DNA of 51,013 bases from Bacteroidales bacterium. Lineage in GTDB: Bacteria > Bacteroidota > Bacteroidia > Bacteroidales > Marinilabiliaceae. Both the position numbers and the translations under genes were made by a program. The DNA is taken from positions 1 through 51,013 of the forward strand of contig SFOL01000002.1 in assembly GCA_004552385.1 (NCBI GenBank), given 5' to 3'. Below are positions 16,866-25,607 of this stretch, in pieces; the stretch's first letter is position 1, and the number at the start of each line of letters is the position of its first letter. A model generated the notes under the pieces. That model was not told the DNA's origin, searched no databases, and saw only the letters and a program-made list of their open reading frames with translations.

Positions 16866-19800
16866 TTAGAAGCTTATGTTGGCTCCGAAGTTGAACGTGC
16901 GGCTCTGCGGGTATACGCCATAGTCCACGCCCAGCGACGTGCCGCCCGATGAGATCTCGGGGTCGAAACCCGCATATTTGGTCAGCGTGAGGAGGTTCTC
17001 GGCTCCCACGAAGACGCGAAGGCGGTCTATGAATATTTTGTTCGTCAAGGCTTTCGGCAGGGTGTAGCCCAGCTGTATGTTCTTGAGGCGGAAGTAGCTG
17101 CCGTCGGTCACGTAGAGGTCGGAGCTCTGCCAGTTCTTGCCGTCGCCAACCACGTGGCGCGGGTATTTGTTCGAGGTCCCCTCGCCGGTCCAGCGGTTCA
17201 GCATGTAGCTTGGCAAGTTGGCGGGGCTCACGTCGGTGCGCCTTGTGGCGTCATAGATGTCGTTGCCTGCGGTTCCCTGGAAGAGCACCATGAAGTCTAT
17301 CCCGTTCCAGTCGGCGCCTATGGTCAGTCCGTAGGTCCAGTCGGGCATGCCTTTGCCAATCTTGGTGCGGTCGGCCGCTGTTATCTTGCCGTCGCCGTCA
17401 ACGTCGACGAAACGGACGTCGCCAGGGACGGCGTCGGGCTGAATCAGCTCGCCCTTGGCATTCTTGTAGTTGGCCACCTCGGCCACGTTCTGGAAGATGC
17501 CGGCGGTCTTATATCCGTAGAAATATGGGAACGGCTCGCCGTTCGAGGCGCGGGTTATGGTGCCTGTGTTCTGCATGTTGTCCAGCTCCAGGCTGCCGGA
17601 CGTGTTGCCGAGGTTGGTGAGCGTGTTCTTCAGGAAGGAGGCGTTACCCTTGGCGTGCATCGAGACGGGGCCGGCCTTCCATTTGTAGCCTATCTCAATC
17701 TCCACGCCCGTGTTCTCCATGTCGCCCACGTTGCCCAGAGGCGCGTCAGCGCCCACGTAGTTCGGGATCGGCATCTCAATAATCATGCCCGAAGTCTTCT
17801 TTTTATACCAGTCGAAGCTGAACGTCAGCGAGTTGCTGAAGAAACCAAGGTCTAAGCCGAGATCGGTCTGGATGCTTTCCTCCCATTTGAGGTCGGGGTT
17901 GGCCAACGCGCCGGCCTGGACGCCGTTCACGACGGTCTCGCCGCTGCCGATGATGCTGTTGTAGGGCGATGCGGTCCATGCGGCGTAGGTGAAGTCGCCA
18001 ATGTTGTCATTTCCGTTCTTGCCCCAGCTGCCGCGGAGCTTGACGTTGCACAGCCAGTCGGGGGCCGACACGTAAGGCTCGTTGAGGACGTTCCATCCGA
18101 GAGAGAAGGACGGGAAGGTGGCGTACCTGTTGTTGGCGCCGAAGCGTGAGCTGCCGTCTCGGCGGACGGTTATCTGGGCCATGTAGCGCTCATCGTAGTT
18201 GTATGACGCGCGGAAGAAATATGAACTGAGAGTGTGCTCGTATGTCGGCCCGCCGCTGGCCGACATCTCGCCGCGGCTCTGCTCTGCCGAGCTGTTGTTC
18301 ATATACGGCTTGTTCATGTCCTTGAGGTTCTGGACGTTGCCGTAGAGGCTCTTGCCCGTGTTCTGCATGGCGCTCTGGCCTGCCACGAGGTTGATGGCGT
18401 GTTTGCCGAATGTCTTGTCCCAGGTCAACACGTTCTCGAGCTGCCAAACGGTGCCGCGGTCGCTGCTCTGGTGCGCGTTGCTGATGGTGGCGCGGTTGTT
18501 GCCCGACAGGTAGTAGAGAGGGGTGTAGCCGTCGGCTCCCCAGAAAGAGAGGTCGGCTCCGTAGGTGAAGCGGTACTTGACGCCCCAGCCTATCTCAAGG
18601 TCGGCCGAGAGGTTGGCCACTATCTTGTGGCTCCAGTTGTCGTCGCCTGGCAGGCTGAGCATGGCCAGGGGGTTGTTCATCTCCAGGTAGCTTGAGCCCG
18701 GGATGGTGTACATCCGGCCGTCGCCGTCATAGAGCATGTATTGGGACCCATACTTGTCGGCCTGAGCCTTGGCCTCGTCTCCCGACACGGTCGGCTTGAG
18801 GGTCGGCGAGAGGTAGAGGGCGGAGCCGAGGGCCGAGCCCCACTGCGAGTTGGCGTCGATGTTCTTGCTGTGTATGCGGGCGTATGATATGTTGGTGCCG
18901 AGGGTGAACTTGCCCAGCCAGTCGCGCTCGCTGGTGGAGTCGAAGAGGACGTAGCTCGTGTTGCTCCTGAGCGTCAGGCGGCGGTAGTTCGACCTGTCGC
19001 GGTCGCCGCCCACGATGCCCTCCTGATGGTTGTAGCCCATGGAGATGTAGTAGTTCACGCGGTCCGTGGCTCCGCTTATGCTCAGCTCGTGGCTCTGGCT
19101 CGGCGCGTTGTCGTTAAACAGCTCGTCTTGCCAGTCGGTGCCCTCGCCAAGCGAGTATGGGTCGTCATAAATAGGGGCCTCGCCATTGTTGATGAGTCCC
19201 TCGTTCATCATGACGGCGTATTCCGTGGCGTTCAAGACGTCTCGGTGCTTCCATGGGCTCGAGAGGCCGCCCGTGAAGCTGTAGTTGACGGTTACCTTGC
19301 CCTTCTTGCCGCCCTTGGTCGTCACCATGATTACGCCGTTAGCGGCGCGGGTGCCGTAGATGGCGCCCGATGCGGCATCCTTGAGCACCTCGATGCTCTC
19401 TATGTCTGAGGGGTTCAGGTAGTCGATGCCGCCCTCGATGGGCATCCCGTCGACGATATACAGAGGGTCGGAGTTGTTGATGGTGCCGATACCGCGTATG
19501 CGTATTTGCGCCGCCGCTCCCGGCTGTCCGCTGGCCGACGTCACGGTGACGCCCGAGGCCATGCCCTTGAGGGCGTTGTCTACGCGCACGGGTGTCGTCC
19601 CGCTAAGGTCATCGGCGCCCACCTTGGCTATGGAGGCGGTGACGACGCTTTTCTTCTGGACGCCGTAGCCCACCACGACAATCTCGCTCAAGTCGCTAAT
19701 CATCTCGTTGAGCGTCACGTCGTACCTGTTGCGCCCGTCCTCCATCTCCACGCGGTTCTCGTTGTAGCCTATGAAAGTGTAGACGAGGCTAGCGCCGCGC

Positions 19801-19994
19801 GGCGCCGAGATCGTGTAGTTGCCGTCCATGTCGGTCACCGTTCCGATGGTTGTGCCATCCACCACGATGTTGACGCCCGGCAGTGGCTGGCCCGCATTGT
19901 CCACGACTCTGCCGTGAACGGCCACATCTTGCGCCCAGGCCACTCCCATGGTCCAGGCGAGAAGTGCCGTCACTAAGATTTTTCGCATCTTCAT
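16866..19994 (-). CDS. susC: SusC/RagA family TonB-dependent outer membrane transporter
   Basis: A 1042-residue outer membrane beta-barrel that imports oligosaccharides using TonB energy. A signal peptide (KILVTALLAWTMGVAWA) is followed by a carboxypeptidase-regulatory-like domain (about 24-107: VHGRVVDNAGQPLPGVNIVV). A TonB-box region follows at EIVVVGYGVQKKSV. The plug has GVTVTSASGQPGAAAQIRIR, YIVDGMPIEGGIDYLNP and EVLKDAASGAIYGTRAANG. The protein ends in a barrel strand (RTFNFGANISF). MKMRK and MRK starts, six bases apart, are both possible. It follows the first GH3 gene by 67 bases and precedes susD. Confidence 0.95.
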   Translation of the reverse strand: MKMRKILVTALLAWTMGVAWAQDVAVHGRVVDNAGQPLPGVNIVVDGTTIGTVTDMDGNYTISAPRGASLVYTFIGYNENRVEMEDGRNRYDVTLNEMISDLSEIVVVGYGVQKKSVVTASIAKVGADDLSGTTPVRVDNALKGMASGVTVTSASGQPGAAAQIRIRGIGTINNSDPLYIVDGMPIEGGIDYLNPSDIESIEVLKDAASGAIYGTRAANGVIMVTTKGGKKGKVTVNYSFTGGLSSPWKHRDVLNATEYAVMMNEGLINNGEAPIYDDPYSLGEGTDWQDELFNDNAPSQSHELSISGATDRVNYYISMGYNHQEGIVGGDRDRSNYRRLTLRSNTSYVLFDSTSERDWLGKFTLGTNISYARIHSKNIDANSQWGSALGSALYLSPTLKPTVSGDEAKAQADKYGSQYMLYDGDGRMYTIPGSSYLEMNNPLAMLSLPGDDNWSHKIVANLSADLEIGWGVKYRFTYGADLSFWGADGYTPLYYLSGNNRATISNAHQSSDRGTVWQLENVLTWDKTFGKHAINLVAGQSAMQNTGKSLYGNVQNLKDMNKPYMNNSSAEQSRGEMSASGGPTYEHTLSSYFFRASYNYDERYMAQITVRRDGSSRFGANNRYATFPSFSLGWNVLNEPYVSAPDWLCNVKLRGSWGKNGNDNIGDFTYAAWTASPYNSIIGSGETVVNGVQAGALANPDLKWEESIQTDLGLDLGFFSNSLTFSFDWYKKKTSGMIIEMPIPNYVGADAPLGNVGDMENTGVEIEIGYKWKAGPVSMHAKGNASFLKNTLTNLGNTSGSLELDNMQNTGTITRASNGEPFPYFYGYKTAGIFQNVAEVANYKNAKGELIQPDAVPGDVRFVDVDGDGKITAADRTKIGKGMPDWTYGLTIGADWNGIDFMVLFQGTAGNDIYDATRRTDVSPANLPSYMLNRWTGEGTSNKYPRHVVGDGKNWQSSDLYVTDGSYFRLKNIQLGYTLPKALTNKIFIDRLRVFVGAENLLTLTKYAGFDPEISSGGTSLGVDYGVYPQSRTFNFGANISF

Positions 19995-20061
19995 AATTGT
20001 TAGTTGTTTCGGTTACTATTTCCTTTTGTCGCGCCTTCGAAGGGCGCTTCTCTTTTTCTTC

Positions 20062-22194
20062 CTACTCTATGCTCCATGCGCTCACGCCGCCTTCGTAGCT
20101 TAGCTCCACGGTCTTGCTCTCGCCGGGTGCAAGGCGCACCTTTTTGAAGTCTTTGAGCTCGCGCAGGGGGTGGTCCATCCCGTCATCGGCTTTGCGTATG
20201 AAGAGTTTCACCACCTCGGCGCCTTCCGTCTTGCCCGTATTGGTGACGGTGACGCTGAAGGTCGCTTTTCCGCCTGCACCGTCGTCTGTCCGCCGCGCGC
20301 CGCTCAGCTTGAATGTCGTGTAGCTCAGGCCGTGGCCGAAGGCGAAGAGCGGCTTTATGCCATGTTTGTCCGCCCAGCGGTAGCCGACGTATATGCCGTC
20401 CTCGTACTCCTCGTCGACGATGTCGCTGCCCTCGCGCCTCGTGCCGGGGTATGTGCCCAGCGCGTGCGCCCCGACGTCTTCAAGCTTGACCGGCCAAGTG
20501 AAAGGCAGTTTGCCGCTCGGGTTGACGGCCCCGGTCAGCACGTCGGCCAGGGCATTACCTGTCTCCGAGCCGAGGTACCAGCCTTCCACTATCGCTTCCA
20601 CGTCATTGGCCCAGGGCATGGCCACGGGGTTGCCGGATATGCAGACGAAGATGACCCTCTTGTGCGCCTTCGCCAGTGCGCTCACCAGCTCGTCTTGCCC
20701 GTACGGCAGTGAGTAAGTCTGCCTGTCGTGGCCCTCGCAGTCCTGATAGTCGCTCTTGTTAAGTCCGCCGAATATCACCACCGCGTCGGCGTCTTCAGCC
20801 TTGCTCACCGCCTCGGCTATCAGCTCCGCTGGGCTGCGCCTGTCGCTCAGGTCCTGGCCCGTCGTCACCCCGTTGTAGTTTCCGGTCGTGTCGCCCACGT
20901 AGCCGCGGGCGAAGTCTACTTTCTCGCGCCCGAGGGCGGCAATCATGCCGTCGAGGGGTGAGATCTCGTGTTGGACTTTCAGCGATGAGCTGCCGCCGCC
21001 CACGGTCATCATCTTGATGGCGTTCTCGCCCACCACCAGCACTTTGCCCGTCATGCGCGGGTCTATGGGCAGTGCGTTCCGCTTGTTCTGGAGCAGCACT
21101 ATGCCCTCGGCGGCTATCTGGCGCGCGGCGGCGTAGTGGGCCTCGGAGCACATGCTGCCGTGCCCTCGGTCGGTGCGCATCGATGTGCGGAAGAAGAGTC
21201 GGAGCACCCGCCTCGCCTTGTCGTCGAGCTCGGCCGTCGAGTATCTCCCTTTGCGCAGGCCTGCCAGGTAGGGGTTGGCCAGGTAGTAGTTGTCGTATGC
21301 GTTAGACGCGCCATGGGTCAGGCCGTTGGTCCATGAGCCGAACTCCATGTCCAAGCCGTTCTTGACGGCCTCGTCGGTCGAGTGTGTGCCGCCCCAGTCG
21401 CTCACCACCACGCCGTCAAAGCCCCACTCGCCCTTCAGGATGTCCATCAGGGTGCGCTTGTTGTGGCAAAGGTGCTGATCCTGATATAGGTTATATGCGC
21501 CCATGATTCCCCATGCGCCGCCCTCTTTCACAGCGGCCTCGAACGCGGGCAGGTATATCTCGCGCAGGGCGCGGTCGCTCACCTTCACGTTCACTGTGAA
21601 GCGGTTCTCCTCGTCATTGTTCAGGCAGAAGTGCTTCACGCAGGCTGAGACACCCTTGCTCTGGAGGCCTTTGATGTATTCCACCGCCATCCGGCTTGTC
21701 AGCCAGGGGTCTTCGCCCATGTATTCGAAGTTGCGCCCGCCCAGAGGGGTGCGGCATATGTTCACACCCGGGCCCAGTATCATGTCTTTGCCGCGGTAAA
21801 GGGCCTCCTCGGCCAGGCTCACGCCGTACAGGTGCGCCAGCTCAACGTTGTATGTGGCGGCGAGGCAGCTCAGGGCGGGGAAAGCCACGCACGAGTCGTT
21901 GGTCTGTCCGGCCTGCTCCCACTCGTCCCACAAGACGTCGGGGCGGACGCCGTGCGGGCCGTCGTCGGTCCAAAAGTCGGGTATGCCGAGCCGCGGGACG
22001 CCCGCCGATGAAAATTTGCTTTGCGCGTGGATTATCCTCACTTTCTCCTCGGTCGTCATTCGTTTCAGCGCGTCTTCCACGCGGGTCTCGATGTCGGCCG
22101 ACGGGTCGAGATATGCCGGCGTCTTCTGCGCCGTCGCCGTGGTGGCTATCAGTAACGCCACCATCGCTGTCGTTGAGTGTCTCATAATATTCAT
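20062..22194 (-). CDS. Glycoside hydrolase family 3 beta-glucosidase, periplasmic
   Basis: A 710-residue GH3 enzyme and the first gene of the PUL. The start at 22194 opens a type I signal peptide (MRHSTTAMVALLIATTATAQ). A longer frame to 22242 adds a basic segment that would disturb the signal. Family motifs are FWTDDGPHGVR, LGPGVNICRTPLGGRNFEY, GEDPWL, VKHFCLNNDEENR and the nucleophile loop GVVVSDWGGTH with D266. The C-terminal half has GGGSSSLKV, a fibronectin III-like domain (FGHGLSYTTFKLSG) and ends in SYEGGVSAWSIE. It differs strongly from the GH3 at the other end of the locus and has no lipobox. The two may thus act on different linkages or in different compartments. Confidence 0.9.
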   Translation of the reverse strand: MNIMRHSTTAMVALLIATTATAQKTPAYLDPSADIETRVEDALKRMTTEEKVRIIHAQSKFSSAGVPRLGIPDFWTDDGPHGVRPDVLWDEWEQAGQTNDSCVAFPALSCLAATYNVELAHLYGVSLAEEALYRGKDMILGPGVNICRTPLGGRNFEYMGEDPWLTSRMAVEYIKGLQSKGVSACVKHFCLNNDEENRFTVNVKVSDRALREIYLPAFEAAVKEGGAWGIMGAYNLYQDQHLCHNKRTLMDILKGEWGFDGVVVSDWGGTHSTDEAVKNGLDMEFGSWTNGLTHGASNAYDNYYLANPYLAGLRKGRYSTAELDDKARRVLRLFFRTSMRTDRGHGSMCSEAHYAAARQIAAEGIVLLQNKRNALPIDPRMTGKVLVVGENAIKMMTVGGGSSSLKVQHEISPLDGMIAALGREKVDFARGYVGDTTGNYNGVTTGQDLSDRRSPAELIAEAVSKAEDADAVVIFGGLNKSDYQDCEGHDRQTYSLPYGQDELVSALAKAHKRVIFVCISGNPVAMPWANDVEAIVEGWYLGSETGNALADVLTGAVNPSGKLPFTWPVKLEDVGAHALGTYPGTRREGSDIVDEEYEDGIYVGYRWADKHGIKPLFAFGHGLSYTTFKLSGARRTDDGAGGKATFSVTVTNTGKTEGAEVVKLFIRKADDGMDHPLRELKDFKKVRLAPGESKTVELSYEGGVSAWSIE

Positions 22195-22323
22195 TGCTGC
22201 GTTGTGTTGTTTTCTGCTTTTGTCGTAATTCGGCATTTGCAAATTTGTTTAAAATAACGTTTATGAGACGCCATCTGTTAATCGGATGTGGACTGTCTGG
22301 TTTTCTATATGTTTGGCATACAA

Positions 22324-22335
22324 TTTGCTAAGTTA
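22324..22335 (-). promoter_or_regulatory. TAACTTAGCAAA box upstream of the PUL
   Basis: On the minus strand TAACTTAGCAAA lies about 130 bases before the first PUL gene. It is one substitution from the TAnnTTTGC form of the -7 element seen at other genes here. It matches the box before the last PUL gene (12092-12103) at 11 of 12 bases. There is no TTTG at the right -33 distance, which would fit a promoter that needs an activator. Confidence 0.45.
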
Positions 22336-22550
22336 TCGGTGCGGGTCTCAAAAAGTGGACTGCTTGTAAGTCGCATTTTTACATTTGTACTCTTTTGGTA
22401 GCCGTTTTTGTCTTTTTGGGGTGAAGATGGCTTCGTTAATTAGATATTGTTATGGAACATTCGGGCGGTTTTTGTCGTTACAACGTGTGTAATGATGTTA
22501 AAAGTCTGCGCTCTGTTCGCCTTGCATTGTCGGGTTGACGTATGGCGGCG

Positions 22551-22582
22551 TTTGGATGTTTTAACTCTGAATTTTATATTTG
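22551..22582 (+). promoter_or_regulatory. Promoter of the YfiR-family gene
   Basis: TTTG (22551-22554), 20 bases, then TATATTTG (22575-22582). Both elements match the Bacteroidota consensus. The start codon follows 53 bases later. Confidence 0.75.
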
Positions 22583-22635
22583 CCTATCGCAACGAAAACA
22601 TCTTACTGTTTTACCTCGCTAATTAATCATACAAA

Positions 22636-23139
22636 ATGAGAAAACTGATACTTTTGGTATTCGCCATCGCCATATGCTCCGCTGCCTCGGCTCAGATGGC
22701 CAAGTTCCAGGCTCTCTATCTTTTCCAGTTCGCAAAAAACACCTCATGGCCCCAGGAGGACGCCGGCAAGCCCTTCGTCATCGCGGTCATAGGTGACAAC
22801 TCCCTGTCGTCAGAGCTGCGGACGGTCGTCAATAATAAGAAGGTCGGCGACAGGCCTGTCAGAGTAGTTGAGTCCGCCACGGCGAGCGGGCTGCCCAAGT
22901 CGGATATCATCTACCTCGGGGAGTCCAAGTCATCCCAGATCGGCTCGCTCATAGCGGCGCAGGCCAACAACAAGGTGCTGATCGTCTCGGGCACTAAGGG
23001 CCAGTGCGCCCACGGAGCCGGCATATCATTCGTGCCGGACGGCGGCAAGCTCCAGTTCGAGATTCACGAGGGCAACATCGCCAAGAACGGGCTCAAGGTC
23101 ACGCCGAAGCTCGTCACCCTCGGGCGCCAGGTGTTCTAA
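22636..23139 (+). CDS. YfiR family (DUF4154) periplasmic protein
   Basis: A 167-residue exported protein with signal peptide MRKLILLVFAIAICSAASAQ. The mature part follows the YfiR pattern: FQALYLFQFAKNTSWP, PFVIAVIGDNSLSSELRTVV, SDIIYLGESKSSQIGSLI, VLIVSGTKGQCAHGAGISFV, and an end at LGRQVF. In Pseudomonas YfiR is a periplasmic repressor of the diguanylate cyclase YfiN. Here no cyclase or OmpA-like YfiB partner lies beside it. The gene has a consensus promoter and its own terminator, so it is a single-gene unit. Function in this organism is unknown. The family call is well supported. Confidence 0.85.
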   Translation: MRKLILLVFAIAICSAASAQMAKFQALYLFQFAKNTSWPQEDAGKPFVIAVIGDNSLSSELRTVVNNKKVGDRPVRVVESATASGLPKSDIIYLGESKSSQIGSLIAAQANNKVLIVSGTKGQCAHGAGISFVPDGGKLQFEIHEGNIAKNGLKVTPKLVTLGRQVF

Positions 23140-23223
23140 TCAAGACGCCGGCGCGGCACAATCCTTCGGCTCCATGCCGTGCTGAGGGATGACTACTCCC
23201 GCCTTATTGATTTTTATATACTT

Positions 23224-23261
23224 GTCCGTCGGCCTCGCGGGTCGGCGGACTTTCTTTTTTT
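23224..23261 (+). terminator. Rho-independent terminator after the YfiR-family gene
   Basis: An 11-base-pair stem, GTCCGTCGGCC (23224-23234) with GGTCGGCGGAC (23240-23250) including two wobble pairs, loop TCGCG, followed by TTTC and seven more T residues. Confidence 0.85.
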
Positions 23262-23282
23262 GTGCCGATACGCTTAACTTCG
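23251..23282 (+). promoter_or_regulatory. Probable dusB promoter
   Basis: TTTC (23251-23254), 20 bases, then TAACTTCG (23275-23282), each one base from consensus, ending 25 bases before the dusB ATG. It overlaps the T-tract of the preceding terminator. Confidence 0.45.
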
Positions 23283-23307
23283 CGCTGGCAATACACTCAT
23301 TCTACAC

Positions 23308-24306
23308 ATGCGAATTGGAAACCTTGACCTCGGTGCGCGCCCCGTGCTGCTCGCCCCAATGGAAGACGTCACAGACATGCCCTTCCGCCGCCTCTGCAAA
23401 GGCTACGGGGCCGACCTCATGTACACCGAGTTCGTCTCGGCCGACGCTATAATACGCGACGTCAAGAGCTCGATGAAAAAGCTCGACATCGACCCCGCCG
23501 AGAGGCCCGTCGGCATACAGATTTACGGGCGCGAGATTGAGCCAATGGTTGAGGCCGCCAAAATAGTGGAGCAGAGCGGACCCGACATCATCGACATTAA
23601 CTTTGGATGCCCCGTCAAGAAGGTGGCCGGCAAAGGAGCCGGAGCCGGAATGCTCAGAGACATCCCCAAAATGGTCGAGATGACAAGGCGTGTCGTTCAG
23701 GCCGTTGACCACACACCCGTCACGGTCAAGACCCGCCTCGGGTGGGACGAGAACTCCAAGTTCGTCGTCGACACCGCGGAAAGGCTGCAAGACGTCGGTA
23801 TCGCCGCAATAACCATCCACGGCCGCACTCGCGCGCAGATGTACACTGGAGAGGCTGACTGGACTCTCATAGGCCAGGTTAAGGACAACCCGAGGATGAG
23901 CATCCCCGTCATAGGCAACGGCGACATCGATTCGCCCCTCAAGGCCCGGGAGATGTTCGACAAATACGGGGTCGACGCCATAATGATAGGCCGCGCCGCC
24001 ATCGGACGGCCCTGGATCTTCAACGAGGTCAAACACTACCTCGAAACGGGCGAGCTCATCCCCGAGGCCTCGGTGAGCCAAGTGGCAGACAGGCTCATGG
24101 GCCAGCTTGCCGACACCATCCGGTGGATCGGCGACGAGAAAAGAGCCATCCTCCACGTCAGGCGCCACATGGCTCTCTCTTTCAAGGGCATCCCGGGTGT
24201 CAAGGAGCGCAGGGTGAGGCTTCTACGTGCCGAGTCTTCCGACGAGATCCGCCAATGTCTTGATGACATCATCGAACTCGCCCGCCAGCAGCGCACGACA
24301 GAGTAG
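23308..24306 (+). CDS. dusB: tRNA-dihydrouridine synthase
   Basis: A 332-residue flavoenzyme that reduces uridine to dihydrouridine in tRNA D-loops. The TIM barrel begins VLLAPMEDVTDMPFRRLC. The catalytic cysteine is C101 in DINFGCPVKKVAGKGAGAG. FMN- and RNA-binding motifs follow: TVKTRLGWDEN, ITIHGRTRAQMYTGEADW, PVIGNGDI and DAIMIGRAAIGRPW. The C-terminal helical domain includes HVRRHMALSFKGIPG. Length and motifs fit the DusB group. The M16 peptidase gene follows after 83 bases. Confidence 0.93.
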   Translation: MRIGNLDLGARPVLLAPMEDVTDMPFRRLCKGYGADLMYTEFVSADAIIRDVKSSMKKLDIDPAERPVGIQIYGREIEPMVEAAKIVEQSGPDIIDINFGCPVKKVAGKGAGAGMLRDIPKMVEMTRRVVQAVDHTPVTVKTRLGWDENSKFVVDTAERLQDVGIAAITIHGRTRAQMYTGEADWTLIGQVKDNPRMSIPVIGNGDIDSPLKAREMFDKYGVDAIMIGRAAIGRPWIFNEVKHYLETGELIPEASVSQVADRLMGQLADTIRWIGDEKRAILHVRRHMALSFKGIPGVKERRVRLLRAESSDEIRQCLDDIIELARQQRTTE

Positions 24307-24389
24307 CGACATCGGCGACCGAGCCGCTTTTAGCTTGGCGCGCCAGCCATTGACGCCCTCACCATTTTATTCGCATCATATATATCGGA

Positions 24390-25607
24390 ATGTTGATATC
24401 CACACTGCCAAACGGCATACGCTACGTGCACCTGTCAGCCCCTGGCCCCGCCGCCAGGTGCGCACTCGTCATCAACGCCGGAAGCCGCGACGAGGGCGAG
24501 ACTGAACATGGACTTGCCCACTTCGTAGAGCACACCGTCTTCAAAGGAACAAACAAGCGCAGGGCATGCCACATCTTGAGCCGCCTCGACGAGGTAGGGG
24601 GCGAACTGAACGCCTACACCACGAAAGACGAGACGGCTATTCATGCCGCTTTCCTCGAAGACGATCTCCCCCGCGCCGCCGAGCTCATTGCCGACATGGC
24701 TTTCAACTCCACATTCCCCGCGCCGGAACTCGACAAGGAGCGCGACGTCATAATTGACGAGATAACAAGCTACGAGGACACGCCCTCCGACCTCATCTTC
24801 GATGAGTTTGAGGACATGGCCTTCGCCGGGACACCGCTCGGGCATAACATTCTCGGAACTCCCGACACCGTGGCTTCGTTCACGGCCGATGACGCCCGCC
24901 GCTTCATAGCTCGGACCCATGCCACGGATCGCATGGCGTTCGCCTACATTGGCCCTTGGCCCGTCATCAAGGTGCGCAAGGTGGTCGAGAGGTTCTTCGG
25001 CTCTGTGACGCCAAACGTCGGCAGGCCGCCGCGTGCCGCCGCCGGAGCCTTCTCTTTGTTCGACAAGCGGAAAGATAAGCAGACTTGCCAGGCTCACGTC
25101 ATCATAGGCTGCGCGGCTCCCCACAGCTTCGACGCTGACAGGCTCGACATGAGCGTATTATCGAACCTCCTTGGCGGGCCGAGCATGAACTCCAGGCTCT
25201 CCGTGGCCTTGCGGGAGAGGAACGGCATTGCCTATAACGTAGAGTCGAACTTCACCACTTATGACGATGCGGGCCTTTTCTCCGTCTACTTCGGCACCGA
25301 CAGGCAGAACATATCGCGTTCCTTGGCCATCGTCCGCCGCGAGATCGACAAACTATGCCAAGCCCCCCTCTCCGAGGCCGCTTTCGCCAGGATCATGAGG
25401 CAGTTCGCCAACCAGATCCTCATGTCGGCCGACGACTCCGAGAGCCTCATGCTCTCCGCGGGACGCAATGCCATTCTCTACGGCGAGTGCCTCTCGGTCT
25501 ACGAGATGGCTGCGGCTGTCAGGGAGAGGGTGTCGCGGGAGTCCTTGCTCCGCGTGGCGCAAAAAGTACTCGGCGAAGCCCAAATGTCAAGACTCGTTTA
25601 CGTATGA
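24390..25607 (+). CDS. M16 family zinc metallopeptidase (pitrilysin-like)
   Basis: A 405-residue single-unit M16B peptidase. The inverted zinc motif HFVEH (H44, E47, H48) lies in HGLAHFVEHTVFKGT, and the third ligand is the Glu in RDVIIDEITSYEDTPSDL about 70 residues on. The second half has FGTDRQNISRSL and ends VLGEAQMSRLVYV. The region LLGGPSMNSRLSVALRERNGIAYNV is the typical C-lobe signature. No signal peptide is visible, so a cytoplasmic place is likely. Its TGA overlaps the ATG of the next gene (ATGA at 25604-25607), indicating translational coupling. Confidence 0.92.
   Translation: MLISTLPNGIRYVHLSAPGPAARCALVINAGSRDEGETEHGLAHFVEHTVFKGTNKRRACHILSRLDEVGGELNAYTTKDETAIHAAFLEDDLPRAAELIADMAFNSTFPAPELDKERDVIIDEITSYEDTPSDLIFDEFEDMAFAGTPLGHNILGTPDTVASFTADDARRFIARTHATDRMAFAYIGPWPVIKVRKVVERFFGSVTPNVGRPPRAAAGAFSLFDKRKDKQTCQAHVIIGCAAPHSFDADRLDMSVLSNLLGGPSMNSRLSVALRERNGIAYNVESNFTTYDDAGLFSVYFGTDRQNISRSLAIVRREIDKLCQAPLSEAAFARIMRQFANQILMSADDSESLMLSAGRNAILYGECLSVYEMAAAVRERVSRESLLRVAQKVLGEAQMSRLVYV

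Larger units (their letters stand above)
22195..22635. other. Divergent intergenic region between the PUL and the YfiR-family gene
   Basis: A 441-base AT-rich region with no gene. Toward the left it should hold the PUL control region. A TAACTTAGCAAA box on the minus strand lies at 22324-22335, and an eight-base direct repeat GTGGACTG occurs at 22288-22295 and 22355-22362. Toward the right it holds a strong plus-strand promoter at 22551-22582. No riboswitch or small RNA could be recognised. Confidence 0.6.
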
